Shown piece by piece: positions 25,482 through 33,613 of a DNA stretch of 64,000 bases. Each line of letters opens with the position of its first letter. Positions within the stretch are counted from its first letter, which is position 1. Both the position numbers and the translations under genes were made by a program. The stretch is from UBA2421 sp002343075 (lineage in GTDB: Bacteria; Planctomycetota; Phycisphaerae; Tepidisphaerales; Tepidisphaeraceae), in the NCBI GenBank assembly GCA_937982565.1, contig CALJLN010000003.1, positions 1 through 64,000 on the forward strand, read 5' to 3'. The notes below the pieces were generated by a model. The model was not told the origin of the DNA and made no database searches. It saw only the letters and a list, made by a program, of their open reading frames with translations.

Positions 25482-26950
25482 TTTATCGCCTTTCGTAAAC
25501 GATACCGAATGGCAATGGCCACAGCGTTCAGGCCAAGAGTCATCACAAGCAGTACGATGCCCGCGGCAGCGGCGTTCTCGTGGAATGCCTTTTGCGGGCG
25601 TGAAATCCACTGAAACAACTGAATCGGCATCACCGTGTATCCGCTTCCAAGCCATCGGAACGGTTGAAAATGCAATGTCGCGGTTGGCTTTGGAGCGTCC
25701 GCGTTTGCGCTGGCAGCCTCGCTGTATGCCGCGCGGTCGGCATCGGCCACGCGATACTCAGCCGGTGGCGGGGGCAGAAACGCGATAAACGTCAGCGCGC
25801 CGATGGTTACCAGCGGCGCGGTTTCGCCAATGGCGCGGCTCATGGCGATGATCGCCCCGGTGAGAATCCCGCTCATTGAGTAGGGCAGGATGTGATACCG
25901 AACCGTCTGCCATTTCGTCGCGCCAAGACCAATTGCCGCTTCACGAATAGTATTGGGTATCGAGCGGATCGCTTCTCGCGTGGCGATGATAACGATCGGA
26001 AGCACCAGCAGCCCAAGCGTCATCCCCGCCGTCAACACGCTGCGGCCTAGGTCCAGAATATAAACGAACAGGCCCAGCGCCATCAGCCCCCAAATGATCG
26101 AGGGCACGCCCGCCAGATTTGCAATGTTGACTTCAATGATTGCTGTCAGCCGGTTCTTGGGAGCGTACTCCTCCAGGTAGACGCCCGCCGCCACGCCAAG
26201 CGGCACCGCGAGCACCATTGTGACAAACATGACTAACAGCGTTCCCACCCACGCCGAGAGAATTCCCGCTGCCTGTGGAAAGCGCGATGGGTACGAAGTG
26301 AAGAAGTTTTTTGTAACCAAGGACACGATTGACGAGATTCCGACTTTGCCGGAGTCGGGCTTTCCCGTCACTTCAACGGCGTAGCGGCCGCCGTCCGTCG
26401 CGCCAGCAAGCACTTCACCATCGGCTTCGATAGACATCGGTTCGGGTGCAATGACCAGGGTTCGCTTGGCTTCCCGAGTTTGTTCGTCCTTGACCATGCT
26501 CGTGCCGATCGTGCCGATGATTGCGCCGGTCGTTCCGGGTGCAGCAACAGCGATCGTTTCGGCGTCAAGCTCGCGATCGGTTCCGCGCGGCAGGCGGGCA
26601 TCAACAACCACTTTCTTGCCGATCAGTTTCTCGAGCTCTGCCTCCGGCGTTGATGATTTCAGTTGAAGTGTGTCGAGGTGCAATTCCCAGCGCTCGCCGA
26701 CCTTGCGCAACGAGCCAACCGTCTCACGGCGGCCGAATCCGCTTGCATCGGATTTGATCTCGTGCGTCTGCCATAAGGGGCCCCAGCCTTCCACCAGCAG
26801 GTTGATGCCCAGTGCGAACAAGACAAGCAGCGACAACGCAATGAAGGAAAGCCCCGTGATCCCAAACAGCATGTCCGACCGTTTCCGCGATGCGAGCTGC
26901 CGTCGGAGCAACGTTGTGTCGCTGGTAAGTAGTTCTTTGCCTGAAGGCAT
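25475..26950 (-). CDS. pstA: Phosphate ABC transporter permease PstA with extra periplasmic domain
   Basis: The 491-residue protein is about 200 residues longer than E. coli PstA. After the first membrane segment (residues 28-54) it has a polar stretch up to about 225 that should face the periplasm, then the normal six-segment permease core containing EEYAPKNRLTAIIEVNI, the coupling helix EAAIGLGATKWQTVRYHILP and SRAIGETAPLVTIGA. A second insertion of about 40 residues precedes the last segment. The start overlaps the pstC stop (TAATG). Confidence 0.92.
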   Translation of the reverse strand: MPSGKELLTSDTTLLRRQLASRKRSDMLFGITGLSFIALSLLVLFALGINLLVEGWGPLWQTHEIKSDASGFGRRETVGSLRKVGERWELHLDTLQLKSSTPEAELEKLIGKKVVVDARLPRGTDRELDAETIAVAAPGTTGAIIGTIGTSMVKDEQTREAKRTLVIAPEPMSIEADGEVLAGATDGGRYAVEVTGKPDSGKVGISSIVSLVTKNFFTSYPSRFPQAAGILSAWVGTLLVMFVTMVLAVPLGVAAGVYLEEYAPKNRLTAIIEVNIANLAGVPSIIWGLMALGLFVYILDLGRSVLTAGMTLGLLVLPIVIIATREAIRSIPNTIREAAIGLGATKWQTVRYHILPYSMSGILTGAIIAMSRAIGETAPLVTIGALTFIAFLPPPPAEYRVADADRAAYSEAASANADAPKPTATLHFQPFRWLGSGYTVMPIQLFQWISRPQKAFHENAAAAGIVLLVMTLGLNAVAIAIRYRLRKAIKW

Positions 26951-27912
26951 TAGTATGCCTCCCTGTAACGTTTGCGGAGAAAGTAGCCGGCGATGTTAAA
27001 AAACAACGTCATCAACATCAGCACAAGTCCCGCGGCAAAAATGCCCCGGTAGGGCGTGCTGTCGTGCGGAAGGTCGCCGAGTGTCGCCTGGACGATTGCA
27101 GCGCTAATGCTGGCGGCTTCGTCGGTCGGGTTGAAGGTAAACTGAGGGCGAAGCCCGGCGGCAATCGCGACAATCATCGTTTCGCCTACCGCGCGGCTAA
27201 TCCCGAGGATGTAGGCAGCGGTAAGCCCGGACAGCGCCGCAGGAATCAGCACGCGCACTGCGGTTTGAAACCGAGTCGCTCCCATCGCGTAAGAACCCTC
27301 GCGCATCTGCATTGGAACCGCGCGCATGGCATCTTCCGACAGCGATGCAACATAGGGAACGATCATGATGCCCATCACCAGCCCCGCAGAGAGCATGTTA
27401 AAGCCGGGAAGGTCAATGCCCACTTTGGCAAGAAGCCACTGCAGGATCGGTGTGACAACCAACAGCGCAAAGTAGCCGTAAACAACTGTTGGCACAGCAG
27501 ATAAGAGTTCGAGTACGGGTTTAATGATCTCGCGAATACCCGGCTTGCAGTACTCGCTCAGCCAGATCGCGCTGATCGTCCCGACCGGTATCGCGACGAC
27601 CAGCGCAACAACAGTCGTGGTCAGCGTGCCCGCGATGAGTGACCAGATGCCGAATCTGGCGTCGTCAAATACTGGCGCCCACATGGTATCGCCGAAAAAT
27701 TTTGCCGGCGACACTTCCTGAAAAAACGGAATGCACTCGTAGAGCAAAACAAAAACGATGCCGAGCGTGATTAGCACCGACGACGCACCCGCGAGAAACA
27801 GCGCCGCTTCGATGAACCATTCCTTGCGGCGTTGCCCGATACTCCGGCGCTCCGGCGCGAAGGAAATCTGAGTGGCTGGCGGAATGATGGGATCGGATGG
27901 GAGGACCGACAT
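26950..27912 (-). CDS. pstC: Phosphate ABC transporter permease
   Basis: The 320-residue permease has six membrane segments and the PstC landmarks GVSPAKFFG-like (EVSPAKFFGDTMWAP), LSEYCKPGIREIIKPVLELL, the coupling helix GSYAMGATRFQTAVRVLIPAALSG and GISRAVGETMIVAIA. It pairs with PstA to form the channel. The reading frame is separated from pstS by 111 bases that contain a strong hairpin. Confidence 0.96.
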   Translation of the reverse strand: MSVLPSDPIIPPATQISFAPERRSIGQRRKEWFIEAALFLAGASSVLITLGIVFVLLYECIPFFQEVSPAKFFGDTMWAPVFDDARFGIWSLIAGTLTTTVVALVVAIPVGTISAIWLSEYCKPGIREIIKPVLELLSAVPTVVYGYFALLVVTPILQWLLAKVGIDLPGFNMLSAGLVMGIMIVPYVASLSEDAMRAVPMQMREGSYAMGATRFQTAVRVLIPAALSGLTAAYILGISRAVGETMIVAIAAGLRPQFTFNPTDEAASISAAIVQATLGDLPHDSTPYRGIFAAGLVLMLMTLFFNIAGYFLRKRYREAY

Positions 27913-27940
27913 TGCGCTCCGGTTCGATCAAGCCTGTCTG

Positions 27941-27981
27941 GCAAATCAGCAGCTACGCTTCAAACGTAGCTGCTGATTTGC
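27941..27981 (-). promoter_or_regulatory. 17-bp perfect hairpin between pstS and pstC
   Basis: The arms 27941-27957 and 27965-27981 are perfectly complementary over 17 bases, with a 7-base loop. There is no T-run after it on the minus strand. Such structures between the binding-protein gene and the permease genes of ABC operons usually protect the upstream mRNA from 3' exonucleases or cause partial termination, so that the binding protein is made in excess. The palindrome GGGCGCGCCC (about 28011-28020) lies just before it. Confidence 0.7.
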
Positions 27982-28023
27982 GGATAAGCACTTCCCGTGC
28001 ACTGTTGGCAGGGCGCGCCCAAC

Positions 28024-29016
28024 TTAGTTCTGAAGTTCGCGGGTGAACAGCTCTTCAATGGTCATGCCGACCTGTTCTTTCCCACCGAACACGCTGCCGG
28101 TTTTGCCGGACATGGCGCGATCAGCAGCCATCTGATACGCTTTATCCGGGAGCGGAACGTATTTGACTTCCTTTACCAGTTCCGGGGCGTTCTTCAGATA
28201 AAACGCGACGAACTGCTTGACCTCGGCCTTTTCGAGCGACTTCTTGTTGACATAGATAAAAATCGGCCGAGCAAGCGGGTTGTAGTCGCCGCTCTTCACC
28301 GCTTCAACCGAAGGCAGGACGGCTTTGCCAGCCGAGTTGACGATCGGAACGGCCCGAAGCTTGTCCTTGTTTTCTTCGTAGTATGCCAAGCCAAAGTAAC
28401 CCGTTGCGTTGCGGTCGCTGGCGATGCCCTGAACGAGCACGTTGTCGTCTTCCGAAGGGGTGAAGTCTTTGCGGCTAGCCTTGCTCTTGCCGTTGATGGC
28501 TTCGGTAAAGTAATCGAAGGTGCCGCTATCCGGGCCAGCGCCGTAAAGCTTCAGCGGCGCGTCGGGCCAAGCGGGATTCACCTGGTTCCACTTGGTGATC
28601 TTGCCCTCGGCGTCAGGGGACCAGATGGTCTTGAGTTCAGCAACCGTGAATTGCGTGATCCAGTCATTGCTCGGGTTGACCATTACGGTCAGCGCGTCGA
28701 ACGCAACTGGCAGTTCGATGTACTCGATGCCGTTCTTCTTGGCCTCGTCGATTTCTTTCTGAAGAATCGGGCGTGACGCATTGGAGATGTCGGTCTCACC
28801 GCGCACGAATTTCTTGAAGCCCCCGCCGGTGCCGGAAATGCCGACGGTTACTTTCACATCGCCTTTGGTTTCCCTTTGAAACTCTTCTGCCACAGCTTCG
28901 GTAATGGGGTAAACGGTGCTCGAACCGTCGATTTTTACCGTCGCATCTGCCAACGCCACTGAAACCGTACCAAACGCCACAGCAGCAAAAGCTGCTTTTC
29001 TGATCATGCTGAGCAT
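28024..29016 (-). CDS. pstS: Periplasmic phosphate-binding protein
   Basis: The 330-residue protein has a signal peptide (MLSMIRKAAFAAVAFGTVSVALA) and the phosphate-binding motifs IDGSSTVYPI, SGTGGGFKKFVRGETDISNASRPI and GPDSGTFDYF. AAGGAGAG lies five bases before the ATG at 29016; the longer frame to 29106 has no site. It is the first gene of pstSCAB. No convincing Pho box could be read in the 276 bases between it and the divergent dehydratase gene. Confidence 0.96.
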   Translation of the reverse strand: MLSMIRKAAFAAVAFGTVSVALADATVKIDGSSTVYPITEAVAEEFQRETKGDVKVTVGISGTGGGFKKFVRGETDISNASRPILQKEIDEAKKNGIEYIELPVAFDALTVMVNPSNDWITQFTVAELKTIWSPDAEGKITKWNQVNPAWPDAPLKLYGAGPDSGTFDYFTEAINGKSKASRKDFTPSEDDNVLVQGIASDRNATGYFGLAYYEENKDKLRAVPIVNSAGKAVLPSVEAVKSGDYNPLARPIFIYVNKKSLEKAEVKQFVAFYLKNAPELVKEVKYVPLPDKAYQMAADRAMSGKTGSVFGGKEQVGMTIEELFTRELQN

Positions 29017-29292
29017 ATTGCTCTCCTTGTCGTTATCCTCAATCGGTGGGGAGTCTCCCTGCGGACGCCCTCCACGGAACGGAAGCGTAGCCAGTTGTGT
29101 TAACAATTGATTAGCACCCCGTTAGTGAGGTGGGAATGTTCGATCATTCGGCTGCTTTTCATGACCGGCAGCCACCGAAGCAGCTTCGCCTGCTGCCGGG
29201 TTCAGCACTTGGTTGAAGCGGTCGCTGAATTCCCACTGGTAAAAATCCCCAAAGTTCCCCGTGTGAGCGGTCGATATCGGGGTAGACCGATA

Positions 29293-30546
29293 ATGTCGCT
29301 CAAAACTCCTCAATCCTCGCGTACCCCTCGAAAGGTCGTGCGAAAAACGACCCGAAAGCCGGTCGAACCGATCGACCTGCTCGGCCGGGCTGCGGTGAAT
29401 CTCGACACACCCGAACTTCAGCGGTTTGTGGCGGGAAAGGTCATCGTGGTCACCGGTGCTGGAGGGAGCATCGGATCGGAAATCTGTCGGCAGGCGATGC
29501 GGTTCTGTCCGGCAAAGTTGGTGCTAGTCGAACGAGCCGAGAACGCGCTGTTCGAGATTGATCGCGCGCTTCGCGAACGGTGGATCGGCGCCGAAATTGT
29601 TCCGATGATCGCCGACATCACCGATCTCACTCGACTGCAGGCCGTCTTTTCGCAGCACCGTCCCGATGTCGTTTTTCACGCAGCGGCGCATAAGCATGTG
29701 CCCATGATGGAGCACAACCCCGGCGAAGCAATCAAAAACAACATTTTGGGCACTCAAAATGTGGCCGAGGAGTCGTCAAAATTCGGCGTCGGTACGTTTG
29801 TGCTCATTAGTACTGATAAAGCAGTCAATCCCACCAGCGTGATGGGTGCCAGCAAGCGCGTCGCGGAGATGGTGGTGCAGGCGCAGAGTGTGTTGCCGAC
29901 GAGGAGAGTGGTCGATCGCGAGCAGGCGGGTTTGCCGGGCGCGTTGCGCAACGACCGGCCCTTACTTTCGATGAATGCACCGGTTTCCCGCACCCGGTTC
30001 CTCGCGGTGCGTTTTGGCAATGTGCTTGCGAGTAGTGGAAGTGTCGTGCCGATCTTCAAGGCGCAGATTGCGCGCGGCGGGCCGGTGACGGTGACCCACC
30101 CGGACATGCAACGCTACTTCATGACCATTCCCGAAGCGGCCCAACTCGTCATGCAAGCAGCCTCGATCGGGCACGGCGGGGAGGTGTTCGTACTCGACAT
30201 GGGCCAGCCCATCCGCATCCTCGACCTGGCGCACCGACTCATTCGAGATGCGGGCAAAAAACCCGGAAAAGACGTCGAAATTCGCTTCTCGGGTATTCGC
30301 CCCGGAGAAAAGCTATTCGAGGAGCTTTGCGGCGCAAATGATGTGACATTGCCCACCAGTCACCCGCGTATTCGGGTTTGGGAACTGCCGCAAACCGATC
30401 CGCAACAGGTGAACACGCTTTTGCAGGACCTGTCCAGTGTGATTGACGCGCCCCGCGAACAAGTGATCGCGGCGCTGATGCGCGCGGTGGGGGAGTATCA
30501 GCCGGTTCAAGGCAGCGCGCCGTCGATGCGATTGGCGGCGGCTTGA
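29293..30546 (+). CDS. UDP-sugar 4,6-dehydratase, CapD/FlaA1 family (soluble)
   Basis: The 417-residue protein is an extended short-chain dehydrogenase: NAD-binding motif TGAGGSIGSEICRQ (about residues 54-67), AAHKHVPMMEHNP, the active-site segment STDKAVNPTSVMGASKR in which Met takes the place of the classic Tyr as in this family, and the C-terminal SGIRPGEKLFEEL. It lacks the membrane half of WbpM-type proteins. It probably makes a 4-keto-6-deoxy UDP-HexNAc for surface polysaccharide. ATG 29293 is the reasonable start; the 29107 frame adds 62 unrelated residues. The 276-base gap to pstS holds both divergent promoters, but I see no clear site. Confidence 0.9.
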   Translation: MSLKTPQSSRTPRKVVRKTTRKPVEPIDLLGRAAVNLDTPELQRFVAGKVIVVTGAGGSIGSEICRQAMRFCPAKLVLVERAENALFEIDRALRERWIGAEIVPMIADITDLTRLQAVFSQHRPDVVFHAAAHKHVPMMEHNPGEAIKNNILGTQNVAEESSKFGVGTFVLISTDKAVNPTSVMGASKRVAEMVVQAQSVLPTRRVVDREQAGLPGALRNDRPLLSMNAPVSRTRFLAVRFGNVLASSGSVVPIFKAQIARGGPVTVTHPDMQRYFMTIPEAAQLVMQAASIGHGGEVFVLDMGQPIRILDLAHRLIRDAGKKPGKDVEIRFSGIRPGEKLFEELCGANDVTLPTSHPRIRVWELPQTDPQQVNTLLQDLSSVIDAPREQVIAALMRAVGEYQPVQGSAPSMRLAAA

Positions 30547-30709
30547 GCACTTCTGAGCGATGCCGATCGAGTTGTCCCATAAATCTCAAGTTCCCAGCAG
30601 CAAAACGACGATTCAATAACACAACGACCTGGCCAAGGATCGGCTGGCAAGTTGAGGCTGCGCTGCTGGCGCGGTGAATGAGGGAAGACAAGTCCAAGGA
30701 AGGATTGCA

Positions 30710-32086
30710 ATGCGAGTCATCGCTGTGATTAATCAAAAAGGCGGTTGCGGAAAGACCACCACGAGTATCAATCTGGCAGCGTGCATGGCACGTCTGGGCC
30801 ACAAGACGCTGCTCGTGGATATGGATCCACAGGGCCACTGCGGTGTGGGGCTTGCGGTTCCGGAAGAGCAGATTGAACGCACGATGTTTGATGCGTTGAT
30901 CGAGCCAACCGACGGCCGACCCGCCACGATCACCGAGATGACCTGGCAAATCGCCAGCGACTTTGATCTCGCCCCGGCGAACATCAAACTCGCCGCGTTC
31001 GAGCAACTGTTTGCAGGTCGATCCGGCCGGGAAGATCGACTGGTTGACGCGCTGGCGTCAGTCAAGAGCACTTATGCGTGGTGCATTATCGACTGCCCGC
31101 CGAACGTCGGGTTGCTGACGTTTAACGCGCTGCGTGCCTGCGACGAGGTGCTTGTGCCGGTTGAAACCGGATTCTTCAGCCTGCACGGGCTGACCAAGAT
31201 GATGGAAACCCTCGAAATCATGCGCGAGAAATGCGGCAAAGAGATCACAATTCGTGTTTTGCCAACACTTTACGATACGCGCACGAAACTGGCGCGCGAG
31301 GTTCTCAGCGAGCTGCGCAGCCGATTTCGTGATTACCTCATGGAAAGCACGGTCAACTTCAATACAAAGCTCAAGGAAGCGGCGAGCTTTGGGCAGCCGA
31401 TCACGGAATATGATCCGGGAAGCAGGGGATACAAAGATTTCGTCAATCTGGCGCGCGAGCTGATGGGTCACAAGCCTGTGGACGTCGAAGCGAACAACGG
31501 CGATCGGCTCTCGCGGCCCGCTGAATTGGTTCAGCGTGCGAAACAACTGGCACAACTCACGAACTACCAGTTTGGCCGAGTCAGCACCGCCCCCGCAGCG
31601 GTTCCGGCCGTTGGTTCGGTGGGGAATGGTCATAGCCAAGTCGTTGTCGGCGCAGGAGTTGAGAGCGGCGATGGCCAAGGAGATTCCGGCCATGCGATGC
31701 TCGATCGCGTTGTGGCCGCCGCCCCCGCCTCTCCCGCGACACCAATCGCCGCCGCCCCATCGGCTCTCGCGCCACCTGTCAGGACGACCGAACAGAAAAT
31801 CGAAGCATTCTACGGTGTGAAGCAAGTGGGCGATCAGGTTATTTTCGCGCTGCGTAACGAGAAAGCAGCCCACATTCTTCTTGCCGGGGACTTCAACAAC
31901 TGGCAGCCCTCTGCCACGCCTATGGTGATGGTGGGCAAAGGGGAATGGAAGATGAAGCTTCCGCTGGGTCCCGGTCGATATCGATATCGGCTTGTAATCG
32001 ACGGCAAGTGGCAAACTGATCCGAACAATCGTTATGTCGAAACCAACGAGTTCGGCGAGCTGAACAACATAGTCGAGGTGGATTAA
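30710..32086 (+). CDS. ParA/Soj-type ATPase fused to a CBM48 glycogen-binding domain
   Basis: The 458-residue protein has an intact ParA domain: deviant Walker A KGGCGKTT (residues 10-17), Walker A' DMDPQGH (37-43) and the Walker B region CIIDCPPNVGLLT. It is joined by an Ala/Pro-rich linker (about 295-360) to a C-terminal domain (about 375-458) that closely follows the AMP-kinase beta-subunit glycogen-binding module. GDFNNW, GRYRYRLVIDGKW and GELNNIVEV contain the two tryptophans and the asparagine that contact sugar in that module. AAGGAAGGA lies six bases before the ATG. The next gene starts seven bases later. A role in positioning a polysaccharide body is inference. Confidence 0.9.
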   Translation: MRVIAVINQKGGCGKTTTSINLAACMARLGHKTLLVDMDPQGHCGVGLAVPEEQIERTMFDALIEPTDGRPATITEMTWQIASDFDLAPANIKLAAFEQLFAGRSGREDRLVDALASVKSTYAWCIIDCPPNVGLLTFNALRACDEVLVPVETGFFSLHGLTKMMETLEIMREKCGKEITIRVLPTLYDTRTKLAREVLSELRSRFRDYLMESTVNFNTKLKEAASFGQPITEYDPGSRGYKDFVNLARELMGHKPVDVEANNGDRLSRPAELVQRAKQLAQLTNYQFGRVSTAPAAVPAVGSVGNGHSQVVVGAGVESGDGQGDSGHAMLDRVVAAAPASPATPIAAAPSALAPPVRTTEQKIEAFYGVKQVGDQVIFALRNEKAAHILLAGDFNNWQPSATPMVMVGKGEWKMKLPLGPGRYRYRLVIDGKWQTDPNNRYVETNEFGELNNIVEVD

Positions 32087-32092
32087 CTAATA

Positions 32093-33568
32093 GTGAGCGA
32101 CAGGCCCAAGCAAGATCTTCGTGAAATCAGCCACCTGTTCCTCTCCGGCTTGCGGGAGAAGCAAACCGGTGGGGCACGGCCACAGCGCATTGGGCCGGGC
32201 GCGCGGGTCGATCAGCGGGTAGAGATTACGCCGGAAGAGATGGCGCGGGTAACCGACGCCACCGGGCCTGCCTCCCGCAGAAGTTGCGCCGCGAGTGTTA
32301 CTGCAGTACTCGCAGGCCACTTTGAAGAGCGACAATCTGAGCGGGTCCGACAGTTGGCCGCCAATGCCGCGCTCACCGCCGGCCGCGTCGGTTTGATCGA
32401 GGTCGAATCGCACGACTTGCGGTTGTGGATTTACGAACGCTCGATCGATGGCACCGCTTCTGTAGGCAACGCTTTGCCCCCGGCCGAGCCGCTGGATGTC
32501 CGGCGGGTTGCTGAGTCGTTCGAGGAGTTGTCCTGCGATGTCGATCAGTGGTTTATCTGCTTCGGGCAGGGTGCCCGCGCCACAGAATCACGTGATCTGC
32601 TCCGGCGGGCCGGCGGGTTCGTGTTGCTGAGTTCCTGCGAACCCGATGGCATTGTCGCAGCGTACCGAACGCTTAAGGGCACTTCCGACATCGTGCAGCG
32701 TGACGCCCGCCCGCCGCTTTCTCTCGCGTTGTTTGACGCGAACGACGCCGCACATGCATCCGGCACATTTGAAAAGATCAACGGTGTGGCAATGCAGTTT
32801 CTCAACTGGCACGCCACAGCCGAGACCGTGATCGATCCCAATGCCAGTGTCGATGAGCACCTGGTATTCAACTGCCGAAGCTGCACAGAAAAGTCTCAAA
32901 CCGCTGCCGCGCCGCAATGGGAACTGCTGAACGGCCTGTTCGATCGCCTGAGCAATCGCCCGGACGACGAGGTCGAGCCGCCGGCGAAAGGGCCGTTGGC
33001 TGGTGGCACCGTACCCGTCGCACCCGAGTCGGCTCCTAGTGCTACGCCGGTGACAGCGCGAATAACTCATGCTGCGGGATCGGCTTCCGCGCCGCATCGC
33101 CCGCCTGCGATCAAAATGAACCAGATGCCGCAGGACGACGCGGAAGAGATCGTCGAACTCCCCGGTGGCGGGGACGCTGCCTCAGTTTTGTCCGCGGTCA
33201 TTGCCGGCTCGCCGCAGCAATGGCTGGAGTGCCCGATTCGAGCGCCAATGTACGACGAGGCGCGACTCGTAGTGTCCCGCGACCGTGTGCTGACGCTCCT
33301 GGCGGTCGCAAGTAAGGGACTGAGCGAGTTGCGGTCGATCGGTCAGGCGTACCAGTGGCTTAGCCAGAACAGATCGCTGATATCGATGGCGCTGCCGCAA
33401 CTCGCGATTGACAGTCATCAGTTACCCCGTTTGCAACTGCTCGTAGACTACGCCGATGCATCCGCTGAGATGCTTCAGCCGATGCTTCACACGGGGCATG
33501 TGTGCGTTACGGCGTACCGAAAAGTGCGTTTCAGCGGCCGCCGAGGGCTTCTGCTGGAGGCGGCTTAG
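32093..33568 (+). CDS. Partner of the ParA-CBM48 protein; degenerate ParA-like fold without P-loop
   Basis: I do not recognise a named family. The 491-residue protein has an N-terminal segment (DLREISHLFLSGLRE, residues 8-22), then a region (about 68-290) whose strand-helix order resembles a ParA/MinD domain: a core strand, AANAALTAGRVGLIEVESHD, and FVLLSSCEPDGIVAAYRTLKG, which is in the place of the switch II and following helix. No Walker A is present. A proline/alanine-rich linker (295-345) leads to a compact C-terminal domain (about 375-491). It lies seven bases after the ParA-CBM48 stop, so co-expression is very likely. The pseudo-ATPase reading is an inference. Confidence 0.75.
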   Translation: MSDRPKQDLREISHLFLSGLREKQTGGARPQRIGPGARVDQRVEITPEEMARVTDATGPASRRSCAASVTAVLAGHFEERQSERVRQLAANAALTAGRVGLIEVESHDLRLWIYERSIDGTASVGNALPPAEPLDVRRVAESFEELSCDVDQWFICFGQGARATESRDLLRRAGGFVLLSSCEPDGIVAAYRTLKGTSDIVQRDARPPLSLALFDANDAAHASGTFEKINGVAMQFLNWHATAETVIDPNASVDEHLVFNCRSCTEKSQTAAAPQWELLNGLFDRLSNRPDDEVEPPAKGPLAGGTVPVAPESAPSATPVTARITHAAGSASAPHRPPAIKMNQMPQDDAEEIVELPGGGDAASVLSAVIAGSPQQWLECPIRAPMYDEARLVVSRDRVLTLLAVASKGLSELRSIGQAYQWLSQNRSLISMALPQLAIDSHQLPRLQLLVDYADASAEMLQPMLHTGHVCVTAYRKVRFSGRRGLLLEAA

Positions 33569-33613
33569 GCTCGCCCGTCTGCTCCCCCAGGCAACTATTG
33601 TCGAATACTGAGG

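Noticed and set aside
29017..29292. Pho box upstream of pstS
   Set aside because: No pair of conserved heptamers with the right spacing could be found; only one TTAACA-like hexamer occurs.
31058..32014. 318-codon minus-strand frame
   Set aside because: It is the antisense of the ParA-CBM48 gene, whose motifs are unambiguous.
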